Source of the DNA: Streptomyces sp. RPT161
GTDB taxonomy: Bacteria; Actinomycetota; Actinomycetes; Streptomycetales; Streptomycetaceae
Direction: 5' to 3'
Length of the DNA stretch: 64,000 bases
Assembly: GCF_027533845.1 (NCBI RefSeq)
Contig: NZ_JAPZVN010000003.1
Location: 578,226-642,225 of the forward strand
The notes beneath the pieces were generated by a model. The model saw only the letters and a list, made by a program, of their open reading frames with translations. It searched no databases and was not told the origin of the DNA. The stretch's first letter is position 1; every line of letters begins with the position of its first letter. Of the stretch, positions 44,174 to 52,546 are shown one piece after another. The position numbers and the translations under genes are program-made.

Positions 44174-46771
44174 TTACTGCTCGTGGGCCAGGTCCACGTC
44201 GAACCCTTCTCGCCCGGTGGTGTCGAGCTGCACCTGGGTGGCGACCGGCGGGTACCCGCTGGCGATCACCGTGTACTGGCCGCGCTCCAGGTCGCTGAAC
44301 CCGTACACGCCGTCGGCCCCCGTGGTCGAGGTGCCGACCACGTTGCCGGCCGGGTCGAGCAGGGTCACCCTGGCCGCGTCCAGCGGCGCACCGTCCGGCG
44401 TGCGCACCGTGCCGCGGATGCGGGCACCCGGCGAGAGCCGCACCTCGTACCAGTTGGGCGTGCCGCTCACCACCTCGACGGGCAGTGCGGCCGGGCGGTG
44501 CCCGTCGGCGCTGACCGCGAGCGTGTAGCTGCCCGGAACCAGTTCACCGAAGGCGAAGTCGCCCTCCACTCCGGCGGCGCCGGAGGCAACGACCTCGCCG
44601 CGCACATCGGTGGCCACCACCAGCGCGCCCGGCAGCGGTTCGCCGTCCGTTGCGTCCCGTACCGCACCGGTCAGACCGGCCGCACCGCTGAGCGTGAGGT
44701 CGAAGTCGACCGGGGCGTCGCCGAGCACCACGGTGGCCGCCTGCGGCTGACGGGCCCCGGCGGAGCCGATCAGCACATAGGTGCCGCTACCGGGCGCGTC
44801 GAGAACGTACCGGCCGTCGGCCTGGGTGGTGGTACGGCCGAGCTGGCGCCCGCCGACGTCGATCAGGGTGATCACGGCCTGCGGGACGGGGGCGCCCTCG
44901 CCGTCCGTCACCAGACCGCGTACCGACAGACCGGTGCGGTCCAACAGGGCCGTGGCGGCGGCCAGTTCGACGGCTTCCGTCGGTCCGCCCTCCCGCCGGT
45001 GGGCGCCGCTGCCGGGCTCGACCGCCACGGCCGCGGCCTGCTCCACGGTCGGTGCGGCGGACGGCTCGCCGGCATCCCCGGCCGACTCCGCCGCCTCGGC
45101 GGCGCGGGCCTGGAGGCCGGAGACCTGGCGCAGCGGGACCTCCTTGATGAACAGCATCAGCAGGAACGCCACCGCGACCACGACGGCACCCAGCAGGAAG
45201 ACGGTGTGCATCGAGTCGGCGAAGCCCTGCTTGAAGGGCTCGGCCAGCCGCGGGTCCAGCTTCTGGATGAACGACGAGTCGTTGAGCACACCTGAGGAGC
45301 CGCCGGCCGCACCGGGGTGCTTCAGCATGCTCAGCACGGGCTGGTTGGCGGAGTTGGACAGCACCGACGGGTCCTGCAGCGCCGCCTGGAACCAGTCGGT
45401 GTGCACCGCTGCCTTGAACGCCGAGGAGATCTTGCCGCCGACGTTGCTGAAGAGCACCGACAGGAAGATCGCGGTACCGGCGGTGGCGCCCATCTGCCGG
45501 AAGAAGGTGGACGAGGCGGTCGCCACGCCCATGTCCTTCGGCGGCACGGCGTTCTGCACCGCGAGCACCAGGGTCTGCAGACATCCGCCCAGGCCGAGGC
45601 CGAAGACGAGCATGTAGACCATGGTCTGCCACAGCGGGGTGTCCCACTGCACCTCGCGGTAGAACAGCAGCATCGAGGCAACCATCAGCAGGGTGCCGAT
45701 GACGGGGAAGATCTTGTAGCGCCCGGTCCTGGACGTCACCTGGCCGGAGACGACCGAGGCGATGATCATGCCGAGCATCAACGGCAGCATTTCCAGACCG
45801 GACTTGGTCGGGCTGGCGCCCTTAACGATCTGGAGGTACTGCGGGATCATCAGCATTCCGCCGAACATGCCCATACCGATGAGCACGGACAGCAGGCTGG
45901 TCTTGCTGAAGGTGCCGTTGCGGAACAGCCGCATCGGGATCAGCGCGTCGTCGCCGATCCACCGCTCCACGAAGATCCAGGCGATGATGCCGACAGCGCC
46001 GATCGCGTAGCAGACGACGGACTTCGTGGAGCCCCAGCCCCAGTCGCGGCCCTGCTCTGCGACGAGCAGCAGCGGCACCACGCCGATGGCGATGGTGACG
46101 GCGCCCCACCAGTCGATGCGGTGCTCGCGGCGGGTGTGCGGGATGTTGAGCACCTTGGCGACGACGAACAGCGCGACGATGCCGATCGGCACGTTGACCA
46201 GGAACACCCAGCGCCAGCCGGTGATGCCCAGCAGGGAGCTCTGGCCGGCCAGGAAGCCGCCGATCAGCGGTCCGGCGACGCTCGATGTGGCGAAGGTGGC
46301 GAGCATGTAGCCCTGGTAGCGGGCGCGCTCGCGGGGCGGCACGATGTCACCGATGATCGCCAGGGCGAGCGACATCAGACCACCCGCGCCGATGCCCTGG
46401 AACGCCCGGAAGGCCGCCAGCTCGGTCATCGAGGTGGAGAAGGTGCACATCGCCGAGCCGACGATGAACACGCTGATCGCGGTGAGGAAGTACGGCTTGC
46501 GCCCGTGCAGGTCGGACAGCTTGCCGTACAGCGGCGTGGCGATCGTGGAGGTGATCAGGTACGCGGTGGTGGCCCAGGCCTGCTGGCTCAGTCCGTGCAG
46601 GTCGTCGGCGATGGTGCGGATCGAGGTGCTGACGATGGTCTGGTCCAAAGCGGCCAGGAACATGCCGAGCATGAGGCCGCTGAGGATGGTCAGGATCTGC
46701 CGGTGGCTCATGCCGCCCGGCGAGGGTATCGCCTTGGGCTCCGCGGTCGGCGGAGACGCGGACGTGCTCAT
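44174..46771 (-). CDS. MFS drug exporter (DHA2) with C-terminal carboxypeptidase-regulatory repeats
   Basis: 865 residues. Residues ~25-545 are a 14-helix EmrB/QacA-type transporter ('MLGMFLAALDQTIVSTSI', 'GKLSDLHGRKPYF', 'GWRWVFLVNVPIGI'). After an Ala/Glu linker, three beta-sandwich units of about 80 residues follow, each with the CarboxypepD_reg pattern: 'VRGLVTDGEGAPVPQAVITLID', 'LTGAVRDATDGEPLPGALVVATD' and 'IRGTVRTPDGAPLDAARVTLLD'. They should lie on the cytoplasmic side if helix counting holds. It exports toxic compounds by proton antiport, and the tail's role is unknown. It is coupled to the upstream MarR gene by ATGA. Confidence 0.9.
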   Translation of the reverse strand: MSTSASPPTAEPKAIPSPGGMSHRQILTILSGLMLGMFLAALDQTIVSTSIRTIADDLHGLSQQAWATTAYLITSTIATPLYGKLSDLHGRKPYFLTAISVFIVGSAMCTFSTSMTELAAFRAFQGIGAGGLMSLALAIIGDIVPPRERARYQGYMLATFATSSVAGPLIGGFLAGQSSLLGITGWRWVFLVNVPIGIVALFVVAKVLNIPHTRREHRIDWWGAVTIAIGVVPLLLVAEQGRDWGWGSTKSVVCYAIGAVGIIAWIFVERWIGDDALIPMRLFRNGTFSKTSLLSVLIGMGMFGGMLMIPQYLQIVKGASPTKSGLEMLPLMLGMIIASVVSGQVTSRTGRYKIFPVIGTLLMVASMLLFYREVQWDTPLWQTMVYMLVFGLGLGGCLQTLVLAVQNAVPPKDMGVATASSTFFRQMGATAGTAIFLSVLFSNVGGKISSAFKAAVHTDWFQAALQDPSVLSNSANQPVLSMLKHPGAAGGSSGVLNDSSFIQKLDPRLAEPFKQGFADSMHTVFLLGAVVVAVAFLLMLFIKEVPLRQVSGLQARAAEAAESAGDAGEPSAAPTVEQAAAVAVEPGSGAHRREGGPTEAVELAAATALLDRTGLSVRGLVTDGEGAPVPQAVITLIDVGGRQLGRTTTQADGRYVLDAPGSGTYVLIGSAGARQPQAATVVLGDAPVDFDLTLSGAAGLTGAVRDATDGEPLPGALVVATDVRGEVVASGAAGVEGDFAFGELVPGSYTLAVSADGHRPAALPVEVVSGTPNWYEVRLSPGARIRGTVRTPDGAPLDAARVTLLDPAGNVVGTSTTGADGVYGFSDLERGQYTVIASGYPPVATQVQLDTTGREGFDVDLAHEQ

Positions 46772-47283
46772 ACGTGTATTTCTCCCTGCTTCGCCGCGGT
46801 GCCCGCGTGTCCCCCGGGGCAGAGCCGCGCCTGTTGTTGTTCCACCAAGTCGTCGTTGAGTCGTGCCATGAGCCGGATCAGCTCACGGCGGTCCTCAGCT
46901 GGCCAGGGCTCCAGGAGCTCGGCCAGTTCCGCGTCGCGCTGGCGCTGGTAGTGCTCGAACGCCGCGCGCCCGGCCTCGGTCGCGGTCAGCAGCGACCCTC
47001 GCCGGTCCTCCGGGTCCGGTCGGCGTTCGACCAGCCCCCGCTCCACCAGGGAGCGCACCTGCCGACTGACGGTCGACAGGTCGAGGAAGGCGTCCGCGGC
47101 CAGATCGGTCGCCCTGCGCTCGCCACCGATCACCAGTCTGGCGAGCAGCACCCGGTCAGCGGCGCCCGGCTCGTGCTTGGCGCGCTGCTTCCAGGCCGCG
47201 ATCAGCCGGGTGAGCCGTACCAGCTCGGTACCGAGACCGGCCGCCGCTTCGGGCAGCCCCGCCTGGTCCGTCCCCTCGCCCAT
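46768..47283 (-). CDS. MarR-family regulator of the exporter
   Basis: 171 residues. GGAGG lies upstream of ATG 47283. The winged helix reads 'ATDLAADAFLDLSTVSRQVRSLVERGLVERRPDPEDRRGSLL' in pieces: recognition helix 'STVSRQVRSL' and the wing with 'DPEDRRG'. MarR proteins repress an adjacent exporter and let go on binding its substrate. The exporter start overlaps its stop (ATGA). An inverted repeat GCTTG-N7-CAAGC just upstream is the likely operator. Confidence 0.9.
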   Translation of the reverse strand: MGEGTDQAGLPEAAAGLGTELVRLTRLIAAWKQRAKHEPGAADRVLLARLVIGGERRATDLAADAFLDLSTVSRQVRSLVERGLVERRPDPEDRRGSLLTATEAGRAAFEHYQRQRDAELAELLEPWPAEDRRELIRLMARLNDDLVEQQQARLCPGGHAGTAAKQGEIHV

Positions 47284-47307
47284 CGCCTTCCGCCTCCACA
47301 GTGTATT

Positions 47308-47324
47308 GCTTGTATCCAGCAAGC
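47308..47324. promoter_or_regulatory. MarR operator candidate
   Basis: GCTTG-tatccag-CAAGC, within TTGCTTGTATCCAGCAAGC, lies 25 bases upstream of the MarR start in an AT-richer segment. It suits a MarR dimer and autoregulation of the exporter operon. Confidence 0.55.
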
Positions 47325-47556
47325 TAGTCTAACCCGCTCCGGTGCGCCTCTAGCACGCGGGGGGTGAATTTGTCATAAGAACCGGGCGCGCCCCGCGGCC
47401 CCTCGAAGATCACCGAGCGGTCGACGCGCATCACGGGACGCCACTCCACCCATGGCCATGGTTTCCGGCGCGTCACCGGACAGGAGTAGTGTGCCGCCCC
47501 TCTCACAGGCTCGCGGCGCAACGGGGGCGCCGCCAGGGGAAGTTGAAGGAGAGCAC

Positions 47557-48180
47557 ATGACCAGAGCGAGCCGTGGCGGCAGGAGATCGGGCGTCGTCGC
47601 CGCTGCCGTCCTCACGGCCCTGCTCGGGAGCGGCGTACTCGCCGCGCCCGCCTCAGCACATGTCCCGGGTTGGTCGGTGACCTGCGACAAGGTCTCGATC
47701 GACCTCACCTACTACAACGCTCGCGCCACGAACACGGTGGCGGTCAAGGCCGACGGCAGGGACCTGCTGCCGACGACCGCGTTCGGCGACGCCTATCACA
47801 ACTCGCTCCGACTGCCCGCGCACACCGGCCCGTTGCAGGTGGAGCTGATCGTGCGGGCCGGTGACGACCAGCGGTACAGCGTGGACCAGACCAAGACCGC
47901 GCCGGTGTGCGCGAGCACCTCGCCGTCGCCCAGCCCCACCCCGTCCAGCGCGCCGCCGTCCAGCAGCCCGCTGCCCACCGTCACGGCGACGCTCAGCTCC
48001 TCCCCGTCCGCCGTCGCACCGGTCCCCTCGCCCTCGAAGTCGGGCGGCCTGGCCGAGACCGGTGGCTCCAGCGCCACACCGGTCGTCGCCGGTGCCGCGG
48101 CCGCCGTGCTGGCCGCCGGTGGCGCACTGCTGGTACTGGGCCGCAGGCGCCGGGCGCACGGCTCGCACGCCGCCCGCTGA
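47557..48180 (+). CDS. Sortase-anchored surface protein (LAxTG)
   Basis: 207 residues. GAAGGAGA precedes ATG 47557. The signal peptide ends 'AAPASA'. The folded part (~35-120) carries two Cys and a beta-rich pattern ('VSIDLTYYNARATNTVAVKADG'), followed by a ~45-residue Ser/Pro wall-spanning stretch. LAETG (165-169), a hydrophobic helix and 'GRRRR' form a complete sorting signal for the class E sortases of Streptomyces. It would be covalently attached to peptidoglycan. Ligand unknown. Confidence 0.85.
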   Translation: MTRASRGGRRSGVVAAAVLTALLGSGVLAAPASAHVPGWSVTCDKVSIDLTYYNARATNTVAVKADGRDLLPTTAFGDAYHNSLRLPAHTGPLQVELIVRAGDDQRYSVDQTKTAPVCASTSPSPSPTPSSAPPSSSPLPTVTATLSSSPSAVAPVPSPSKSGGLAETGGSSATPVVAGAAAAVLAAGGALLVLGRRRRAHGSHAAR

Positions 48181-48188
48181 CCCTGTAG

Positions 48189-48229
48189 GGCCCGGGCGGG
48201 GCGTGCGGGTTCGCCGCCGCGTCCGGGCC
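48189..48229 (+). terminator. Possible terminator after the surface protein
   Basis: GGCCCGG and CCGGGCC arms enclose 27 bases with inner GC pairing. It lies just after the stop. Weak because of the large loop. Confidence 0.35.
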
Positions 48230-48251
48230 AAACGGGTCTCGTTTCAGCCCT

Positions 48252-48284
48252 GTTCGGTCGCTCGTCGGCCATTCTTCGCCGTGT
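48252..48284 (+). promoter_or_regulatory. Degenerate PHO-box-like repeat
   Basis: Three 11-base units (GTTCGGTCGCT, CGTCGGCCATT, CTTCGCCGTGT) lie 42 bases before a phosphatase gene. The period and the TTCG starts resemble Streptomyces PhoP direct-repeat units (GTTCA-type), but the match is poor. Tentative. Confidence 0.3.
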
Positions 48285-48325
48285 GACATCCGCGACGACA
48301 CATCCAGCGGGCATCGTCGGCCCCC

Positions 48326-49894
48326 ATGAGTCGCACCGAACCTCCTACGTCCCGGCCGTCCGTCTCCCGCCGGGGCCTGCTCAGCGCGGCCGGAGCAGGT
48401 GTCTCCCTCATCGCCGTGGACGGCGGCCGGGCCACCGCCCTGCCCGCCCCCTCCGCCACCCTGCTGACCACCCCGAGCAGGCTGGACGCTCCCGCACTCA
48501 CCGGAGTGCACCTGCAGTTCGGCGCCGACGCCTCCCGCGAGGTGACGGTCTCCTGGCAGACGGATGTCTCGGTACGCCGTCCCCGGGTGCTGCTCGGCAC
48601 GGTCGAGCACGGCGTCGGCACCACCTGTCCGGCGGAGACCCGGACATACCGCGACCCGGTCACCGGCGAGGAGGTACAGGCCCACCACGCCCGCATCCGG
48701 GGTCTGCGACCCGGCACTGAGTACCTGTACATGGCGGTGCACGACGGGGCCACCCCGGAGGCGGGCACCTTCCGTACGGCACCGCGCGGACGGCGCCCGT
48801 TCACCTTCACCAGCTTCGGCGACCAGGCCACCCCGCAGGTCAACAAGGCGCAGTCCGGGGGACTCTGGGGCCAGGACAACTTCGGCTCGCAGTACGCGGG
48901 GGACACCACGTCCGCGGTGGAACAGGTGGCTCCGCTGTTCCACCTGCTCAACGGGGACCTGTGCTACGCCCAGTTGTCGGCCAACCCGACCCGGGTGTGG
49001 CGCGACTGGTTCATCAACAACGGCCGCAGCGCCCGCAACCGCCCCTGGATGCCCACCGCGGGCAACCACGAGAACGAACTGGGCAACGGCCCCATCGGCT
49101 TCCGCGGCTACCAGACGTACTTCGACTTCCCGGACAACGGAGCCGAGGACGAGTTCAAGGGCCTGTGGTACGCGTTCACCGCCGGTTCGGTACGCGTCAT
49201 CATGCTCCAGAACGATGACGTCGCCTACCAGGACGCGGGCGGATCGTACATCCGCGGCTACTCGGCGGGTGCCCAGGAGCGCTGGCTGGAACAGGAGTTG
49301 CGGCGCACCAGGGCCGACCGGGAGATCGACTGGATCGTGGTCTGCATGCACCAGGTGGTGATCTCCACCGCCGACTTCAACGGCGCCGACCTCGGTGTGC
49401 GCAAGGCCTGGCTGCCACTGTTCGACCGGTACGGCGTCGACCTGGTCGTCTGCGGCCATGAGCACCACTACGAACGGTCGCTGCCCATCCGCGGCCAGCA
49501 GGGGAACACGACGGGCACCCCCATCCCGGTCTCCACCGACCTCGCGCTGGCCGACACCAGCAAGGGCACCGTGCACATGGTGATCGGCGGTGGCGGCATG
49601 GGCTTCACGTCCAACGGCAAGCTGTACGACGGGAAGACCGCCAAGGTGATCGTCGCCCGCGGCGACACCAGGGCGAACGGCCACTACCAGCCTGTCTACG
49701 CGCACGAGGACGCGCCGTGGTCCGCCTTCCGCGACCGGGAGAACCCGTACGGCTTCTGCGCCTTCGACGTGGACCCCGGCCAGCCGGGCGGCCGGACCCG
49801 GATCCACGTCACGTACTACGCGGTGACCGGCGCGGGCGGAGCGATGAAGCCGGTGGACCGCTTCACCCTGGAACGCCCCCGCAGCGACAGCTGA
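48326..49894 (+). CDS. Tat-exported purple acid phosphatase-like metallophosphoesterase
   Basis: 522 residues. The twin-arginine signal is 'VSRRGLLSAAGAGVSLIAV'. The fibronectin-like N-domain of purple acid phosphatases covers ~60-155 ('LTGVHLQFGADASREVTVSWQT', 'RGLRPGTEYLYMAVHDG'). The metallophosphoesterase domain has 'SFGDQ', 'LNGDLCYAQ', 'TAGNHENE', 'VCMHQV' and 'CGHEHHYERS', which supply the two-metal site. It would release phosphate from organic phosphates outside the cell. No ribosome site is clear at ATG 48326. A poor PHO-box-like repeat lies upstream. Confidence 0.88.
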   Translation: MSRTEPPTSRPSVSRRGLLSAAGAGVSLIAVDGGRATALPAPSATLLTTPSRLDAPALTGVHLQFGADASREVTVSWQTDVSVRRPRVLLGTVEHGVGTTCPAETRTYRDPVTGEEVQAHHARIRGLRPGTEYLYMAVHDGATPEAGTFRTAPRGRRPFTFTSFGDQATPQVNKAQSGGLWGQDNFGSQYAGDTTSAVEQVAPLFHLLNGDLCYAQLSANPTRVWRDWFINNGRSARNRPWMPTAGNHENELGNGPIGFRGYQTYFDFPDNGAEDEFKGLWYAFTAGSVRVIMLQNDDVAYQDAGGSYIRGYSAGAQERWLEQELRRTRADREIDWIVVCMHQVVISTADFNGADLGVRKAWLPLFDRYGVDLVVCGHEHHYERSLPIRGQQGNTTGTPIPVSTDLALADTSKGTVHMVIGGGGMGFTSNGKLYDGKTAKVIVARGDTRANGHYQPVYAHEDAPWSAFRDRENPYGFCAFDVDPGQPGGRTRIHVTYYAVTGAGGAMKPVDRFTLERPRSDS

Positions 49895-49904
49895 CGCCGA
49901 GCCG

Positions 49905-49922
49905 GGCCGCGGTCCCGCGGCC
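49905..49922. terminator. Hairpin between convergent phosphatase and caspase-like genes
   Basis: GGCCGCG-gtcc-CGCGGCC, a perfect 7-bp stem, lies 10 bases after the phosphatase stop. Confidence 0.55.
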
Positions 49923-49987
49923 GGAGGCCAAGGGCACCGCGGCCCCGCCGAACGGAGCGCGAACCCCCACCGAGGCGACGGGAAACG

Positions 49988-51289
49988 CTAGTTGGCGAGC
50001 CCTTCCGTGGGCGAAGCTCCCAGAGCGTCCAGGCGTTGCCGCAGGGCGTGTAGCGCGTCGGGCTGGTGGCCCACCACCTGGCGGCGCAACCGCACCAGCT
50101 CCGGAGCGAGTTGCCGGGCCCGGCCCGGGTCGGTGACCCGGGACCAGCAGTGGTGGGCGCGGTCGACCGCGTTGACCACGGCCTCGTCCTCGGTGTCCTG
50201 GCCGCCCCTCAGCCGGGCGTCGGCCGCAGTCAGCCACAACTCGCAGGCGCGGCCGGTGTCCTGGGCGAGCATGGCGAGGTCGGCCCGTACCTCCACCCAG
50301 TGGACCGCCTCCGCCGAGGAGGGTCCGGCGGCGCGTAGCGCGGCCTGCTCCCACGCGGCCGCTATGGCCGCGGCCTCGGTGTGGCGTCCGGCGCGGGCCG
50401 CCTCGCGGATGGCGGCGTGCGGATCGGCCGCGGCGGGCGGGGGTGCGGCGGGGGCCGCCACACGGCTGTCGGCCCGCGGGGGCTCGGGCGGGGCGGGCGG
50501 TACCCGGTCGGCGGGTTCCAGCAGCGCGGGCCTGGGGGCGGGGAGTTGGTGCCGATCCGGTGCGAACGCCCCGGCGGCGCACGGGATTTCGGCGGCGGTC
50601 CCGCCGTAGTACGGCTGCTGGGGCTGCCGTCCGCCTGCGAACAACAGCTGCCGACCGCCCGTCGCCCCGGCCGCCGCTGCCGCCTCCTGGTGCAGCTGGC
50701 CCAGGGGCGGACGGACGGTGGCGGCCCGCAGCAGCTCGGCGAGCGCCCGGCTGTACGCGCACCCGCTGGTCTCCCGCTTGGGCGGCGGCGGAGCCAACAC
50801 CCCGTACAGCGCGAGGCCGCCTGCCAGCAGCTCGGGCCGGGTGGATATCAGCTGCCACGCCGTGTCGTCGGCGACCAGGTCGCACACCACCGCCGTACTG
50901 CCGGGCGGCCGTTGCTGGAACGCGGCGGCCAGCCAGTGCCACGGCAGCGCCGTGTAGCGCACGGTGTCCGCCGTGGTGCGGCCGAGCACCAGGTGCGGCA
51001 GCCGCTGCTTGCGGTCGACGGTGAGCTGTCCGCAGACGTAGACCAGCAGCGGTCCCGGTGTGGTCGCGGCGGTGTGCAGATGGGTGGTCACGGTGTTGGC
51101 GTCCACCGGATCCACCAGCTGCACGACGTTGCCGCCGGACCGGGTGCCGGTGAGGACGTGCGGCGGCACGGCCGCGAGCAGCGGCAGCGCCGAGGCGGTG
51201 TCCAACACGCGGCGTCTGCCGGGAGGTGCGGAGGTCAGCAGCAGCGCACATCCTTGTTCCTGGTGGTCCGCCGCCCCGTTGATCGCCAT
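49988..51289 (-). CDS. Degenerate caspase-like domain plus TPR-like region, unknown function
   Basis: 433 residues from ATG 51289. The N-terminal ~190 residues follow the caspase-like (C14) order of strands: 'CALLLTSAP', 'VVQLVDPVDANTVTTHLHTAA', 'GPLLVYVCGQL', 'AVVCDLVADDTAW', 'ALYGVLAPPPPK'. The usual GHG and D-x-C catalytic positions read GQL and CDL, so protease activity is unlikely. A Pro/Ala-rich linker (~270-310) leads to helical TPR-like repeats (~315-430: 'AAIREAARAGRHTEAAAIAAAWEQAAL', 'AQDTGRACELWLTAADARL'). Divergent from the YbjQ-domain genes. No ribosome site; TACTGT 6 bases before the ATG suggests a leaderless mRNA. Fold assignment is inference. Confidence 0.55.
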   Translation of the reverse strand: MAINGAADHQEQGCALLLTSAPPGRRRVLDTASALPLLAAVPPHVLTGTRSGGNVVQLVDPVDANTVTTHLHTAATTPGPLLVYVCGQLTVDRKQRLPHLVLGRTTADTVRYTALPWHWLAAAFQQRPPGSTAVVCDLVADDTAWQLISTRPELLAGGLALYGVLAPPPPKRETSGCAYSRALAELLRAATVRPPLGQLHQEAAAAAGATGGRQLLFAGGRQPQQPYYGGTAAEIPCAAGAFAPDRHQLPAPRPALLEPADRVPPAPPEPPRADSRVAAPAAPPPAAADPHAAIREAARAGRHTEAAAIAAAWEQAALRAAGPSSAEAVHWVEVRADLAMLAQDTGRACELWLTAADARLRGGQDTEDEAVVNAVDRAHHCWSRVTDPGRARQLAPELVRLRRQVVGHQPDALHALRQRLDALGASPTEGLAN

Positions 51290-51295
51290 GTCAGC

Positions 51296-51301
51296 ACAGT
51301 A
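51296..51301 (-). promoter_or_regulatory. -10 element for a leaderless transcript
   Basis: TACTGT on the minus strand ends 6 bases before ATG 51289, and no ribosome site is present, the usual geometry for leaderless actinomycete genes. No good -35 is seen. Confidence 0.4.
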
Positions 51302-51455
51302 TCGGCCCCCCGGCGGCGGCCTCGCCACAGTCCCTGCAGCAGCCCTTCACCGCCGCGCGTCACCGCTTCGGCACCTGTGTGCGCGCCATTGGTCCGAGGT
51401 CCTAGACTCGGCCTCCCAGACCAGCGCGCCAACACGGACGGGGAGTTGGTTTTCC

Positions 51456-52484
51456 ATGAGCGGCGAGTGGTCACCGGGAGCGGCCCTGCCCCCGGTGGCG
51501 GCGGCCAGGACCGCCGAGGCGCGGCGCACTGGCACCTGGTCGTCCGCGGTGTCCACCGGAGAGTTCGCGGCGATCCGCTCGGTGGGCTTCGAACCGGTGG
51601 GCCAGGTGATGGGCTCGGCCGTCTACCAGGTGTCGCGCAGCGGTCCGTTCTGGGGCTACTACGACTGCGGGTACCAGTACGCCGGGTTCTCCGGCCGGAT
51701 GTCGTCTCCGGCGCAGGTGGCGCTCTCCGGTCAGGGGGCCGGGTCGCGGGCGCTGGTCGAGGTGCTGATGGCCGCCCGGCACAAGGCGCTCGGCCGGATG
51801 TCCGCGGAGTGCTCGGCGCTGGGCGGCGACGGTGTGGTGGCCGCCAACCTGACCATCGCGCCGTTTCCGGCCGCGCCGAACTGCCTGGAGTTCCAGGTCA
51901 TCGGCACCGCGGTGCGCGCGCAGGGGCCGGTGCGTCCGCCGCGGCCGTTCACCACGCATCTGGACGGGCAGGGGTTCGCCAAGCTGGTCTCGGCCGGATG
52001 GGTGCCGGTGGAGCTGCTGATCGGCCTGTCCATCGGGGTACGGCACAACGACTGGACGACCCGGCGGCAGAACTGGCTCGGCGCGGGCAACCAGGAGGTC
52101 ACCGGCTGGACCGACCTGGTCGGAGCCACCCGGCACGACGCCCGGGCCCAGCTGTACGGCCAGGCCGCCAGGAGCGGCGCCAACGGCGTGGTGCTGGGCA
52201 GCAGCGACCTGAGGGTATGGGGCGAGCGCTGCGTGCGGGCGCGCAACCGCAACAGCGAGTCCGACGCCGAGGACCACGCCGCCGAGGCCACCCTGGTCGG
52301 CACGGCGGTGGCCGCCTTCCAGGTACGCGAGGCCCCGCCACGCACCCTGAGCATCATGCCGCTGGACTCCAGGCGGAAGCGGCTGCGCAGGCGCATCGAA
52401 CGCGAGCTGGACTCCTACGGCACCGATCCGACCGAGGTGCGCCAGATGCTGGCCGAGCTGTCGGAACTGGACGGTACCGAATGA
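51456..52484 (+). CDS. Tandem YbjQ-like (heavy-metal-binding domain) protein
   Basis: 342 residues. Two YbjQ/UPF0145-like units can be read: one near 28-150 ('FAAIRSVGFEPVGQVMGSAVYQV', 'LGGDGVVAANLTIAPF', 'EFQVIGTAVRA') and one near 165-295 ('FAKLVSAGWVPVELLIGLSIGVRH', 'SGANGVVLGSSDLRVW', 'ATLVGTAVAAF'). A basic helical tail follows ('SRRKRLRRRIERELDSY'). The family forms pentameric rings in known members; metal binding is the database name rather than a proven role. GGGAG precedes ATG 51456. It heads a coupled operon with the next two frames. Confidence 0.75.
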   Translation: MSGEWSPGAALPPVAAARTAEARRTGTWSSAVSTGEFAAIRSVGFEPVGQVMGSAVYQVSRSGPFWGYYDCGYQYAGFSGRMSSPAQVALSGQGAGSRALVEVLMAARHKALGRMSAECSALGGDGVVAANLTIAPFPAAPNCLEFQVIGTAVRAQGPVRPPRPFTTHLDGQGFAKLVSAGWVPVELLIGLSIGVRHNDWTTRRQNWLGAGNQEVTGWTDLVGATRHDARAQLYGQAARSGANGVVLGSSDLRVWGERCVRARNRNSESDAEDHAAEATLVGTAVAAFQVREAPPRTLSIMPLDSRRKRLRRRIERELDSYGTDPTEVRQMLAELSELDGTE

Positions 52485-52546
52485 TCCGCGAACAGCCGCA
52501 CGCCCGTACCGCCGATGACCACGCAACGAGGGGAACCCGATCATGA
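52481..52546 (+). CDS. Tiny coupled ORF (21 aa), possible translational relay
   Basis: ATG 52481 overlaps the stop of the first YbjQ gene (ATGA). The frame's own TGA (52544-52546) overlaps the ATG of the second (ATGA), so translation could pass from one to the next through a 21-codon peptide. The peptide (MIREQPHARTADD...) has no recognisable feature. The second gene also has its own GAGGGG site, so this may be coincidence. Confidence 0.3.
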   Translation: MIREQPHARTADDHATRGTRS

